This document shows positions 24,573-32,647 of a stretch of 64,000 nucleotides of DNA, piece by piece. This DNA is from Cyclobacteriaceae bacterium. GTDB taxonomy: Bacteria > Bacteroidota > Bacteroidia > Cytophagales > Cyclobacteriaceae. The stretch spans positions 1-64,000 of the forward strand of contig JAEUUA010000020.1 of the NCBI GenBank assembly GCA_016787755.1, written 5' to 3'. Position 1 is the stretch's first letter. Each line of letters begins with the position of its first letter. The position numbers and the translations under genes are program-made. Below the pieces are notes generated by a model that saw only the letters and a list, made by a program, of their open reading frames with translations, did not search any database and was not told the DNA's origin.

Positions 24573-27038
24573 ATGGCCAGGAACTTAGTAATTGTTGAGT
24601 CACCCGCGAAAGCGAAAACGATAGAAGGCTATTTAGGCAAGGATTATAAGGTCTCATCGAGCATGGGTCACATTCGTGATCTCGCAAAAGGTAACGGTGC
24701 CATCGACATAGAAAATAACTTTGAGCCTACTTATGAGGTATCACCTGATAAGAAAGATGTTATAAAAAATTTAAAACAGCTAGCGAAGGAGGCCGATATG
24801 GTTTATCTGGCAAGTGATGAGGACCGCGAGGGAGAAGCCATTTCATGGCACCTAAAAGAAGTACTTGACCTCAACGATAAGAACACAAGACGAATTGTTT
24901 TTACCGAGATCACCAAAAGTGCCATCTTAAATGCGATTCAAAATCCGCGAGGTATCGATATTGATTTGGTAAATGCACAACAAGCGCGCAGATTACTTGA
25001 TCGGTTAGTGGGATTTGAGCTATCACCCATCCTATGGAAAAAAATCAGTACAGGGCTTTCGGCCGGTAGAGTGCAGTCTGTTGCTGTTCGATTGGTAGTA
25101 GAGCGTGAACGTGAAATTGAAAAGTTTGAAGCGAAATCATCGTTCAAAATTTCAGCCATTTTTGATTTAGGAAATGGAAAGCAATTGAGCGCTGATCTTT
25201 CAGAAAAATTTAGTGAAGAAAGTGATGCTTTAGCTTTTTTAGAATCCTGCAAAGGGGCAACGTTTTCCATTTCTGATTTGGTAAAAAAACCAGCGAAGAA
25301 ATCTCCGGCACCACCGTTTACAACATCTACGCTGCAGCAAGAAGCGGGGCGTAAATTAAGTTTCTCAGTTTCGCAAACCATGATGGTGGCGCAGAAACTG
25401 TATGAAGCAGGTAAGATCTCTTATATGCGTACTGATTCATTGAATCTTTCTGAAGATGCAGTGAAAGGTGCAGTGAATCAGATTCAATCAGCCTACGGAA
25501 AAGAGTTTATTCAAACGCGTAAATTCAAAACAAAATCGGCCAGCGCACAGGAAGCACATGAAGCCATTCGGCCTACCGATTTTTCAGTGATGAGCCCGGG
25601 TATGGATCGAAATGCAGAACGATTGTATGACTTGATCTGGAAACGTGCTATTGCATCGCAAATGGCCGATGCTGAATTAGAGCGAACTACGGCTACCATT
25701 GCTATCACAACGAATCCAAAAGCGATGACTGCTTCCGGTGAGGTAATCAAGTTTGAAGGATTTTTGAAAGTATATATGGAGTCGAAAGACGATGACGACA
25801 GCGAAGATGAAGAGAGCGGCAAAGTTCTTCCGCCACTAACTATTGGCCAGGTGTTGGATCTTAATCAACTTTCGGCAACTCAAACATTTTCTCGTCACCC
25901 GGCTCGTTACACAGAAGCCAGTCTTGTAAAAAAACTGGAAGAGTTGGGCATTGGCCGGCCATCAACGTATGCACCTACTATATCTACTGTACAAAAGCGT
26001 GGCTATGTAGTAAAGGAAAGCCGGGAAGGAGTGGAACGTCACTACAAAATGCATGTGCTAAAATCCACTATCATTGAGTCGATTACTAAAACCGAAAATA
26101 CGGGTGCGGAAAATAACAAACTATTTCCGACCAATACGGCTATGATCGTGAATGATTTTCTGGTGGAGCACTTTTCAGACATCACTAACTATTCATTCAC
26201 GGCTGAAATAGAAAAAGAGTTTGATGAGATTGCCAGTGGCAAGTTGAAGTGGCAAACCATGTTAAGTCAATTTTACAAACCGTTCCATAAAACAGTGGAG
26301 AAAACGGAACAGGTCGAGCGATCTTCGGTTGCCAATAAGAGTAATGAATTGGGAGTTGATCCGAAAACCGGTAAGAATGTATATGTAAAGCTCGGTAAGT
26401 TTGGTGCGTATATTCAGTTGGGTGAAAATCCGGATGACAATGGCGGTGAGAAACCAAAATTTGCGCCCCTACGCGTGGGACAGTTTATTGAAAACATTAC
26501 ACTGGCCGATGCCCTTGAATTGTTAAAGATGCCGCGTGCGCTGGGCGATTTCGAAGAGAAACCGGTGGTTGCTAACATCGGTCGCTTTGGCCCCTATGTG
26601 TTACACGACAAAAAATTTATTTCCATCCCGAAAGGGGAAGATCCCTATACTATTACACACGAACGTGCTATTGAATTGATTCATGCAAAGCGTGAACTCG
26701 ATGCCAATCGCTTGATCAAAGCATTTGATGGCAATGATGAGATTCAAGTGTTGAATGGTCGATTCGGGCCATACATTAAGGCAGGTAAGAAGAATGTGAA
26801 AATCCCAAAAGGGAAGGAACCTTCTGAACTTACACTTGAAGAATGCATTACGCTGGCCGCGAACACGCCTGAGAAGAAGGGGCGTTGGGGTCGCTTTGGT
26901 GGTGCCAAGAAAAAAACAGACGCTGATACACCTGAAGTGCCCGTGAAAAAAGCTGCAAAGAAAGCTGCTAAAAAAGTAGCGGCTAAGAAAAAAAAAGCAA
27001 AGAAAGTTGCTTCGAAGAAAGTTAAGAAGGCTAAGTAG
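24573..27038 (+). CDS. topA: DNA topoisomerase I
   Basis: An 821-residue type IA topoisomerase. The Toprim domain carries the catalytic Glu in VIVESPAKAKT (Glu9) and the acidic triad in SDEDREGEA (82-86). The active-site tyrosine is Tyr284 in ISYMRTDSLNLS. GRPSTYAPT lies further on in the central domain. Instead of the E. coli C-terminal zinc fingers it has repeated beta-rich units of the Bacteroidota type (DPKTGKNVYVKLGKFGAYIQ, VVANIGRFGPYVLHD, IQVLNGRFGPYIKAG) and ends in a Lys/Ala-rich basic tail from about 770. It relaxes negative supercoils and is essential in most bacteria. It stands alone with its own promoter. Confidence 0.97.
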   Translation: MARNLVIVESPAKAKTIEGYLGKDYKVSSSMGHIRDLAKGNGAIDIENNFEPTYEVSPDKKDVIKNLKQLAKEADMVYLASDEDREGEAISWHLKEVLDLNDKNTRRIVFTEITKSAILNAIQNPRGIDIDLVNAQQARRLLDRLVGFELSPILWKKISTGLSAGRVQSVAVRLVVEREREIEKFEAKSSFKISAIFDLGNGKQLSADLSEKFSEESDALAFLESCKGATFSISDLVKKPAKKSPAPPFTTSTLQQEAGRKLSFSVSQTMMVAQKLYEAGKISYMRTDSLNLSEDAVKGAVNQIQSAYGKEFIQTRKFKTKSASAQEAHEAIRPTDFSVMSPGMDRNAERLYDLIWKRAIASQMADAELERTTATIAITTNPKAMTASGEVIKFEGFLKVYMESKDDDDSEDEESGKVLPPLTIGQVLDLNQLSATQTFSRHPARYTEASLVKKLEELGIGRPSTYAPTISTVQKRGYVVKESREGVERHYKMHVLKSTIIESITKTENTGAENNKLFPTNTAMIVNDFLVEHFSDITNYSFTAEIEKEFDEIASGKLKWQTMLSQFYKPFHKTVEKTEQVERSSVANKSNELGVDPKTGKNVYVKLGKFGAYIQLGENPDDNGGEKPKFAPLRVGQFIENITLADALELLKMPRALGDFEEKPVVANIGRFGPYVLHDKKFISIPKGEDPYTITHERAIELIHAKRELDANRLIKAFDGNDEIQVLNGRFGPYIKAGKKNVKIPKGKEPSELTLEECITLAANTPEKKGRWGRFGGAKKKTDADTPEVPVKKAAKKAAKKVAAKKKKAKKVASKKVKKAK

Positions 27039-27053
27039 TTAAGTTTACGCAAA

Positions 27054-27210
27054 GGCGTTAAGATCGCTAAGCAATTTTAGGGATCAAACCACTTCGAGTG
27101 GTTAAGATGCCTTTTAATTGTTCATCATATCGAGTAGCAATATTGACGACTAATATTTCTTTTTGCGATCTTAGCGCCTGCCTTTGCCAAAGCGGCTATG
27201 CGTAGGCAGG
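27054..27210. repeat. Nested palindromic intergenic repeats
   Basis: The outer arms 27054-27067 and 27165-27178 are inverted copies matching at 13 of 14 bases (GGCGTTAAGATCGC and GCGATCTTAGCGCC). A second element at 27177-27210 has CCTGCC and GGCAGG at its ends and a GC-rich core (TTTGCCAAAGCGGCTATGCG). I recall sequences like the latter as dispersed repeats in Bacteroidota genomes. They fill the spacer between topA and the peptidase gene. Confidence 0.6.
27087..27103 (+). terminator. Hairpin after topA
   Basis: AACCACT-TCG-AGTGGTT is a perfect 7-base stem with a 3-base loop, 49 bases after the topA stop. The T-rich stretch behind it is interrupted, so termination is possible but not certain. 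Confidence 0.4.
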
Positions 27211-27234
27211 TCTTAGCGTGCTAAATTCCTCACT

Positions 27235-29277
27235 ATGAAAAATCTATACACCTCCCTGCTTCTGCTATTGGCAGTAACTTCTTATTCGCAAACACTCGAG
27301 CAATTCATGAGCCACCCGATTGAATCCAATCTGGCAACTTCGCAAGACGGAAAAAATATTGCATGGGTAATCAACGATCATGGTAAACGAAACATTCTGG
27401 TGAAAACCGGAACTGATTTACCACGATTACTGACCGATTATCAATTGGATGATGGTCAGGAAATTTCACAATTGGTTTTTTCTCCAAATGGAACCAAGTT
27501 ATTGTATGTGCGAGGTAATAGTGTCAATCGCAATGGACAAAACGCAAACCCGGCAAGTTTAGCAGAAGGCGTTGATCAGGCAATTTATTACAAGGAGATC
27601 TCTTCTAAAAGTCCACCGGCAAAAATTCAAGTGGGCAATAGTCCTGTTTTTTATAAAGATGGGTTGAAATTTTTGTTTAGTAGAGGGGGACAGATTTATG
27701 AATCTACAATGGACATTAACTACACGCCCAAACTTTTGTTTAGTGCGCGTGGTACAAACATTAATCCTTCATTTTCACCCGATGGCAATGAAGTACTTTT
27801 CACCAGCGATCGCGGTGATCATAGTTTTATTGGAATGTATAATATCATCCGTAAAGAAATTCGGTGGGTTGCGCCTGATGTGAGTAACGATGGTTATCCC
27901 GTGTGGTCGCCAGATGGAAAGAGCGTTGCCTTTCTGCGCATGGCCGGAACCAAAGTAGGGGAGCTAAGCAACCTTACAGGAGGTGTTAAGTTTTCAATTT
28001 GGATAGGAGATGCAACAACATTAAAAGCTAAAATGATTTGGAAGTCGCCAGCCGATGATGGTGGCTTTTCGCAATACGCAACCAACAAGGCGTTGAACTG
28101 GACTACAACAGGACGGATTTTATTTTTCAGCGAACACAGTGGCTGGAACCATTTGTATTCTATGAATGAAAGCGGTGGCGACTTGAAAGACATTACTCCC
28201 GGAAACGGAGAAGTGGAAAATTATACGCTCGATCCAACCAGTAAGTTTGTTTACTTCGATGGCAACCGCGAAGACATTGATCGCAGACATCTTTGGAAAT
28301 CGGACATTACGGTAGGCTCACCCACCGCAGTTACAACCGGTGAAGGAATTGAAATGTACCCAACTTTTGCGGGAACCACATTGTATGCATTCCGATCTAC
28401 CATCAACACATCCAAAATGTTGGTGCGTGTGGATGAACCGAGCAAACAGACCGTGCCTGTTTATGTTCCTAAGCTCACCACATTTTCCAGTAAAGACTTT
28501 GTAAAACCTGAGCAGGTAATTTTTAAAGCTGCGGATGGAACTACAATACATGGTCAGCTTTTCATTAATCGTGCATCAACAGGTAAGCGACCCGGACTTG
28601 TGTTTATGCATGGCGGCCCGATACGCCAGATGTTACTCGGCTTTCATTATAGCGACTACTATATTAATAGCTATGCATTCAATCAATACATGGCCAGTCA
28701 GGGGTATGTGGTGCTATCGGTTAATTTTCGGTCGGGTATTGGCTATGGTCGCGATTTTCGCAGGGCAAAAAATCAAGGGCCACGTGGTGCCAGCGAATAT
28801 CAGGATGTTGTGGCCGCTGCAAAGCATTTGCAAGCATTGCCCGAAGTGGATGCTGCTAAAATTGGTTTGTGGGGTGGCTCGTATGGTGGCTACTTAACTG
28901 CGATGGGCTTGGCGCGAAGTCCTGAAATATTTAAAGCCGGGGTTGATGTACATGGCGTGCATGATTGGTCTTTTAATGGTCAGGATGCAACCAACTCGTG
29001 GGGGTTACAAAAAAATGAAGCAGACCTGGCGCTAAAGTCATCGCCTGTTGCTGACCTTTCGAAATGGACGGCTCCGGTGTTAATTGTTCATGGCGATGAT
29101 GACCGCAACGTAAATTTTCAGCAAAGCATAGACCTTGTTGAAAAACTGCGCGATAAGAATGTACCGGTAGAAGTGTTGGTGCTACCCGATGAAGTTCACG
29201 GCTTTTTGCGGTATGATAGTTGGAAGCGTGTATTTGAAAACGCGAAAGACTTTTTTGATAGAACACTTAAAAAGTGA
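27235..29277 (+). CDS. S9 family prolyl oligopeptidase, secreted
   Basis: A 680-residue peptidase with an N-terminal signal peptide (MKNLYTSLLLLLAVTSYSQ). Residues 30-400 form a beta-propeller with repeated PD40-like motifs (FSPNGTKLLYV, FSPDGNEVLFTSD, WSPDGKSVAFL). The alpha/beta hydrolase domain has Ser549 in GLWGGSYGGYL, Asp623 in VHGDDDRNV and His655 in DEVHGFL, a complete catalytic triad. Such enzymes cleave short peptides, often dipeptides from the N-terminus or acyl-amino acids, in the periplasm. No operon partner; palindromic repeats lie on both sides. Confidence 0.93.
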   Translation: MKNLYTSLLLLLAVTSYSQTLEQFMSHPIESNLATSQDGKNIAWVINDHGKRNILVKTGTDLPRLLTDYQLDDGQEISQLVFSPNGTKLLYVRGNSVNRNGQNANPASLAEGVDQAIYYKEISSKSPPAKIQVGNSPVFYKDGLKFLFSRGGQIYESTMDINYTPKLLFSARGTNINPSFSPDGNEVLFTSDRGDHSFIGMYNIIRKEIRWVAPDVSNDGYPVWSPDGKSVAFLRMAGTKVGELSNLTGGVKFSIWIGDATTLKAKMIWKSPADDGGFSQYATNKALNWTTTGRILFFSEHSGWNHLYSMNESGGDLKDITPGNGEVENYTLDPTSKFVYFDGNREDIDRRHLWKSDITVGSPTAVTTGEGIEMYPTFAGTTLYAFRSTINTSKMLVRVDEPSKQTVPVYVPKLTTFSSKDFVKPEQVIFKAADGTTIHGQLFINRASTGKRPGLVFMHGGPIRQMLLGFHYSDYYINSYAFNQYMASQGYVVLSVNFRSGIGYGRDFRRAKNQGPRGASEYQDVVAAAKHLQALPEVDAAKIGLWGGSYGGYLTAMGLARSPEIFKAGVDVHGVHDWSFNGQDATNSWGLQKNEADLALKSSPVADLSKWTAPVLIVHGDDDRNVNFQQSIDLVEKLRDKNVPVEVLVLPDEVHGFLRYDSWKRVFENAKDFFDRTLKK

Positions 29278-29282
29278 TGCTG

Positions 29283-29324
29283 GATGCTGGATACTTGATC
29301 TTAAGCCTTCGAGTATCCAGCATC
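29283..29324. repeat. Palindromic intergenic repeat
   Basis: GATGCTGGATACT and its exact reverse complement AGTATCCAGCATC (13 bases) surround a 16-base loop. It follows the peptidase stop directly but lacks a T run, so it looks more like a dispersed palindromic repeat than a terminator. Confidence 0.65.
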
Positions 29325-29349
29325 TAGTATCAAGTAACCAATCTCAGGA

Positions 29350-30036
29350 ATGAAAAAGCTTGTCGTGTTAACAGGAGCCGGCATGAGTGCCGAAAGCGGA
29401 CTGGCTACCTTTCGGGATGCGGGTGGTTTGTGGGAAGGACACCGGGTAGAAGATGTAGCTACCCCAGAAGCATGGCGCAGAAATCCTGAATTAGTGTTAG
29501 AGTTTTATAATCAACGGAGAAAGCAAGCACTTGCAGTAAAGCCAAACCGCGGGCATGAAATTTTAGCAGAGTTAGAACAAAAGTTTGATGTTACCATCAT
29601 CACCCAAAATGTAGACAACCTGCATGAACGCGCGGGCTCAACGGATGTGCTTCATTTACATGGAAGTCTTTTTGAATCACGGAGTACCCTCAATCCCAAA
29701 TTAATTTACCCTATTGCCGACTGGCAATTAAACCTGGGCGAGATGTGTGAGCGTGGTTCACAGCTGAGGCCCAACATTGTGTGGTTTGGTGAACAAGTAC
29801 CTATGATGGAAGTAGCTGCAAACATTGCAAATGAAGCCGAATTGTTTTTTGTAGTGGGGACTTCCTTAGTAGTATATCCTGCAGCAAGTTTGATTGATTA
29901 TGTGCGCAACTCTGTAAAAAAATATGTGATAGATCCCAAGCGACCTCCAGTACTGCATGTGCCTAATTTAGAGTTTATAGAATTGGGCGCGAGTGCGGGA
30001 ATAGAGAAAGTGCGTACTATTTTATTGGAGAATTGA
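29350..30036 (+). CDS. NAD-dependent protein deacylase, sirtuin family
   Basis: A 228-residue class III sirtuin. Motifs: GAGMSAESG (9-17) for NAD binding, FRDAGG, ITQNVDNLHERAG (84-96), and the catalytic His104 in LHLHGSL. Tyr53 and Arg56 (FYNQRR) form the YxxR pair that marks desuccinylases and demalonylases of the SIRT5/CobB type. The four zinc cysteines are missing; only Cys133 remains in the region between LHGSLF and RPNIVWFGE. Bacteroidota sirtuins without zinc ligands are familiar to me, so it is likely functional. It would remove acyl groups from lysines with NAD. Confidence 0.92.
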   Translation: MKKLVVLTGAGMSAESGLATFRDAGGLWEGHRVEDVATPEAWRRNPELVLEFYNQRRKQALAVKPNRGHEILAELEQKFDVTIITQNVDNLHERAGSTDVLHLHGSLFESRSTLNPKLIYPIADWQLNLGEMCERGSQLRPNIVWFGEQVPMMEVAANIANEAELFFVVGTSLVVYPAASLIDYVRNSVKKYVIDPKRPPVLHVPNLEFIELGASAGIEKVRTILLEN

Positions 30037-30446
30037 AATACATCAAATAGAACTGTGAACAAATTGATTGATTTTGTTTGAAGTTTAATAATGCAAACGG
30101 ACCAACTAAATTGTGTACGCAGCATCTTACTGTTGTCAGGTCTTCGGAACTGACTGATTACTTGTAATAATAGAAAATACGCTTAAAAACCTTGACGACT
30201 AGCAGAAGTACAACACCTTGTCTTAGAGACTCTGCAATTGAGCAAAAAGAGAAAGGTTATTTTGCGCATTAAATCGGAACAAAAAAATTCGGGCTTTGCA
30301 TAAAATGCGGTAAGCCGATTGCCGTAGGTAGAATTTTAATCAGACCGGGGCTTCTCACATTAATCTTGACCGGGTGAAAGAATTAGTTAAACATCGGCAG
30401 GAGTTTGCGCGAGCTACCTGGGGTCTTCCCGTGAAAAAAGTTAGGT
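30037..30446. other. Spacer with decayed coding sequence (410 bp)
   Basis: No intact gene is seen. Coding-like traces occur in the plus direction at 30234-30347 (see the separate entry) and from about 30350 to the end of the spacer in a different frame. No terminator or RNA gene is evident. Confidence 0.5.
30234..30347 (+). pseudogene. Remnant resembling a DksA/TraR zinc-finger protein
   Basis: In one frame, broken by a TAA, the translation reads AIEQKEKGYFAH, stop, IGTKKFGLCIKCGKPIAVGR and then ILIRPG. The FGxCxxCGxPIxxGR pattern is the zinc finger of DksA/TraR-type proteins, but the second cysteine pair is lost and the frame ends shortly after. No start codon belongs to it. A weak call that rests on one motif. 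Confidence 0.35.
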
Positions 30447-31190
30447 TTATATCCCAACATACCACGCCCAACCGGTATCACCTGGGTCAACAAATTCATT
30501 CGTCACAGTAATCTTATTCAGGTATTTCATGCTCTTGTAACCAATTTGTGTTTCTACCCGCAGTCGAACCGGTGCACCATGTTGAACGAGAAGATCACGG
30601 TTATTCATACCATAGGCAAGAATAGTTTGCGGATGAAAGGCATCAAGTAGATCAATACTGTCTATCCAACCATCATACGAATAGAAATTTATAAACCGAG
30701 CACTGGGCAAAATACCAACGCTTTGTAAAATAGAACTTAAAGGCACACCCGTCCATTGTGCAATGGCAGTCCAGCCTTCTTCGCAGGTATGACGCGTGAT
30801 GTGTGTACGTGCCGGAAATTTTTGAAGATCGGCCAATGAATAACTTCCGGGTCGGGATACGCTTCCTTCAATGGGCAGCGACCAATCGGCAAAGTTGTTT
30901 TTTTGAAGTCGCTCATACGTTTCATTGAATGTGTCTTTGGATGAGTCCCCAGGATTTGTTGTGCCGGTAGCAGGAAAGGAAGAGATATCGGAATAATTAT
31001 ATTCTTTGGCTAGTGCCTGACCGGGAAGTAATGCCCGATGCGCGACATAAGTAAGATTATCGCCCATGCGCAAAATGTTTTTATACGTTGGTGGAAGTGG
31101 CCTGGAACAGCTGGCCAGCAATAAACCACCCAAAGAAGTTAGTCCTGTGATGATCGCCTTGCGTCTGGTAATGATTTTTTTCTTTTCCAT
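30447..31190 (-). CDS. Molybdopterin-dependent oxidoreductase, sulfite oxidase/YedY family
   Basis: A 247-residue protein with a twin-arginine-like signal (TRRKAIITGLTSLGGLLLAS) and a lipobox cysteine at residue 28, so probably a lipoprotein exported folded with its cofactor. The molybdenum-binding cysteine is Cys136 in RHTCEEGW. VQHGAPVRLRV and the C-terminal NKITVTNEFV region are also typical of the oxidoreductase molybdopterin domain. It forms an operon with the cytochrome b gene directly upstream (2-base gap), so it would exchange electrons with the quinone pool. In E. coli the MsrPQ pair repairs oxidised methionines; this partner is a different cytochrome type, so the substrate is open. 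Confidence 0.88.
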   Translation of the reverse strand: MEKKKIITRRKAIITGLTSLGGLLLASCSRPLPPTYKNILRMGDNLTYVAHRALLPGQALAKEYNYSDISSFPATGTTNPGDSSKDTFNETYERLQKNNFADWSLPIEGSVSRPGSYSLADLQKFPARTHITRHTCEEGWTAIAQWTGVPLSSILQSVGILPSARFINFYSYDGWIDSIDLLDAFHPQTILAYGMNNRDLLVQHGAPVRLRVETQIGYKSMKYLNKITVTNEFVDPGDTGWAWYVGI

Positions 31191-31192
31191 AA

Positions 31193-31948
31193 TTATTTTC
31201 CTGTAGTCATGGCACGAATTTGATTTTTGAATCCTGATTTGACGATCATCACAATATGCACAATCAAAAAGAGTACAAGGCTAACCGATGCAATGAAGTG
31301 AATCGTGCGTGCAGATTGCGCACCATAAAATAGTTTTAATAGAAACGGGTAAGCGGCTGTAATAGCAGGGGACATAGTCATGCCCGTCATTACAAGGGTG
31401 GGTATAAGAATGAAGATAACCCCCACGTAACTTAATTTCTGCAACAGGCCATAGTGTGGGCCGCTTGTTGCCTCAGGAATTTGCATCCGCAAATGTGTAA
31501 GCATGTCAGTCCAAAATAAACGCAATGAAAGCTCTTTTGCGCGTGGCCATATATGGTTACGGAAATGTCCTGTTAAAATTCCTATGATTAGATAAAATAA
31601 ACCGGGTATCAGCAAGAACCAGCCCGCCAGAAAATGCAGACTGCGGCCCCAACCATTTTGATTAAAGATCTCATAGGTACGCGCGGCACTTATTGGAGCG
31701 CCAGCAATCTCTGTAAAAGGAATGCTCGCCTCCCAGCCACCATGTTTATAATTTCTGCTGACGGGTAACTCGAATAAAGCAGGAGTGAGGTCATTCCCCA
31801 CTTCACCCCAGTAAAACCGAGGATGCACCATGGTCATTTCCGATCCGGTAAAGACCAAGGCAAAAAAGCTAACGGTAATGATCCAATGACTAACCTTTAC
31901 CCATCGGGTGTGTTTATCGTTTTTAGATGCTAACACTGGCTGTCTCAT
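31193..31948 (-). CDS. Cytochrome b membrane subunit
   Basis: A 251-residue membrane protein, start at ATG 31948-31946 (the frame continues to a TTG). Four main hydrophobic helices and histidines at suitable places (KVSHWIITVSF, GRSLHFLAGWF, RTIHFIASVSL, IVHIVMIV) fit a diheme b-type cytochrome of the Ni/Fe-hydrogenase or thiosulfate-reductase gamma family. A long periplasmic loop (PRFYWGEVGNDLTPALFE) follows the first helix. It is the first gene of the operon with the molybdopterin enzyme and would connect it to the quinone pool. Confidence 0.87.
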   Translation of the reverse strand: MRQPVLASKNDKHTRWVKVSHWIITVSFFALVFTGSEMTMVHPRFYWGEVGNDLTPALFELPVSRNYKHGGWEASIPFTEIAGAPISAARTYEIFNQNGWGRSLHFLAGWFLLIPGLFYLIIGILTGHFRNHIWPRAKELSLRLFWTDMLTHLRMQIPEATSGPHYGLLQKLSYVGVIFILIPTLVMTGMTMSPAITAAYPFLLKLFYGAQSARTIHFIASVSLVLFLIVHIVMIVKSGFKNQIRAMTTGK

Positions 31949-31977
31949 CAAGGTGGCTATTGGGATTTAATGGGAAC

Positions 31978-32009
31978 TAAATATAGTTATTTTAGAAATA
32001 GAACCTCAA
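31978..32009 (-). promoter_or_regulatory. Promoter of the cytochrome b - molybdopterin enzyme operon
   Basis: On the minus strand TTG (32009-32007), 21 bases, TATATTTA (31985-31978), seven of eight positions of the -7 element, about 30 bases upstream of the ATG at 31948. Confidence 0.45.
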
Positions 32010-32181
32010 TTTGACCTGATTGTGTAAGGTTGGGGATTAAGATAGCAATTTTACTTTCTGAGTCTGCAGAATTAATCTTGATCGCTGACCTTGAACTTAT
32101 AAATCGGGGTTGTATTTTAAGTAAGAAATTGACGAAAGACAAAAGGAACAAGATTTTAATGGAAGAATCAAATTCTTAATT

Positions 32182-32628
32182 ATGGCAAAAACAAAGACAA
32201 ATTACACAGAGGAAAATGTAATAGATTTTGTTAACTCGTTCGTTGACAGCGAACAAAAAAAATCGGACAGTTTTCGTTTGATAGAATTAATGCAGGAATG
32301 GTCTGACTCTGAACCCAAAATGTGGGGACCGACCATTATCGGATTCGGCAACTACCATTACAAATATGCAAGCGGGCATGAAGGCGATGCTCCCGTTCTT
32401 GGTTTTTCACCAAGGAAAGCAGCGTTCTCGCTCTATGTTTATTCTGATACAAAACGAAGTAAATTGTTGTTAGCTAACCTAGGCAAATTTAAAATGGGTA
32501 AAGCTTGTATATATGTGAAAAAACTTGCTGACATCAATATTATGGCTTTACAAGAACTCTGTATAGAATCAATTAAGTATATTAATGAGCATCATGAATG
32601 TTCATGCAGAATAAAACAAACAAATTAA
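32182..32628 (+). CDS. DUF1801 domain protein
   Basis: A 148-residue soluble protein. The pattern RLIELMQEWSDSEPKMWGPT followed by IIGFGNYHYKYASGHEGDAP and VLGFSPRKAAFSLY is the DUF1801 domain (YdhG-like fold). Length is normal. Function of the family is not known. It is convergent with glnS, with 19 bases between the stops. A region upstream is AT-rich without a clear promoter. Confidence 0.82.
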   Translation: MAKTKTNYTEENVIDFVNSFVDSEQKKSDSFRLIELMQEWSDSEPKMWGPTIIGFGNYHYKYASGHEGDAPVLGFSPRKAAFSLYVYSDTKRSKLLLANLGKFKMGKACIYVKKLADINIMALQELCIESIKYINEHHECSCRIKQTN

Positions 32629-32647
32629 GAAATTTTAGAGTATGCTC

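Noticed and set aside
26744..27052. Open frame on the minus strand opposite the end of topA
   Set aside because: It mirrors the Lys/Ala-rich topA tail and yields a low-complexity Phe/Ala peptide. It is a codon-bias shadow, not a gene.
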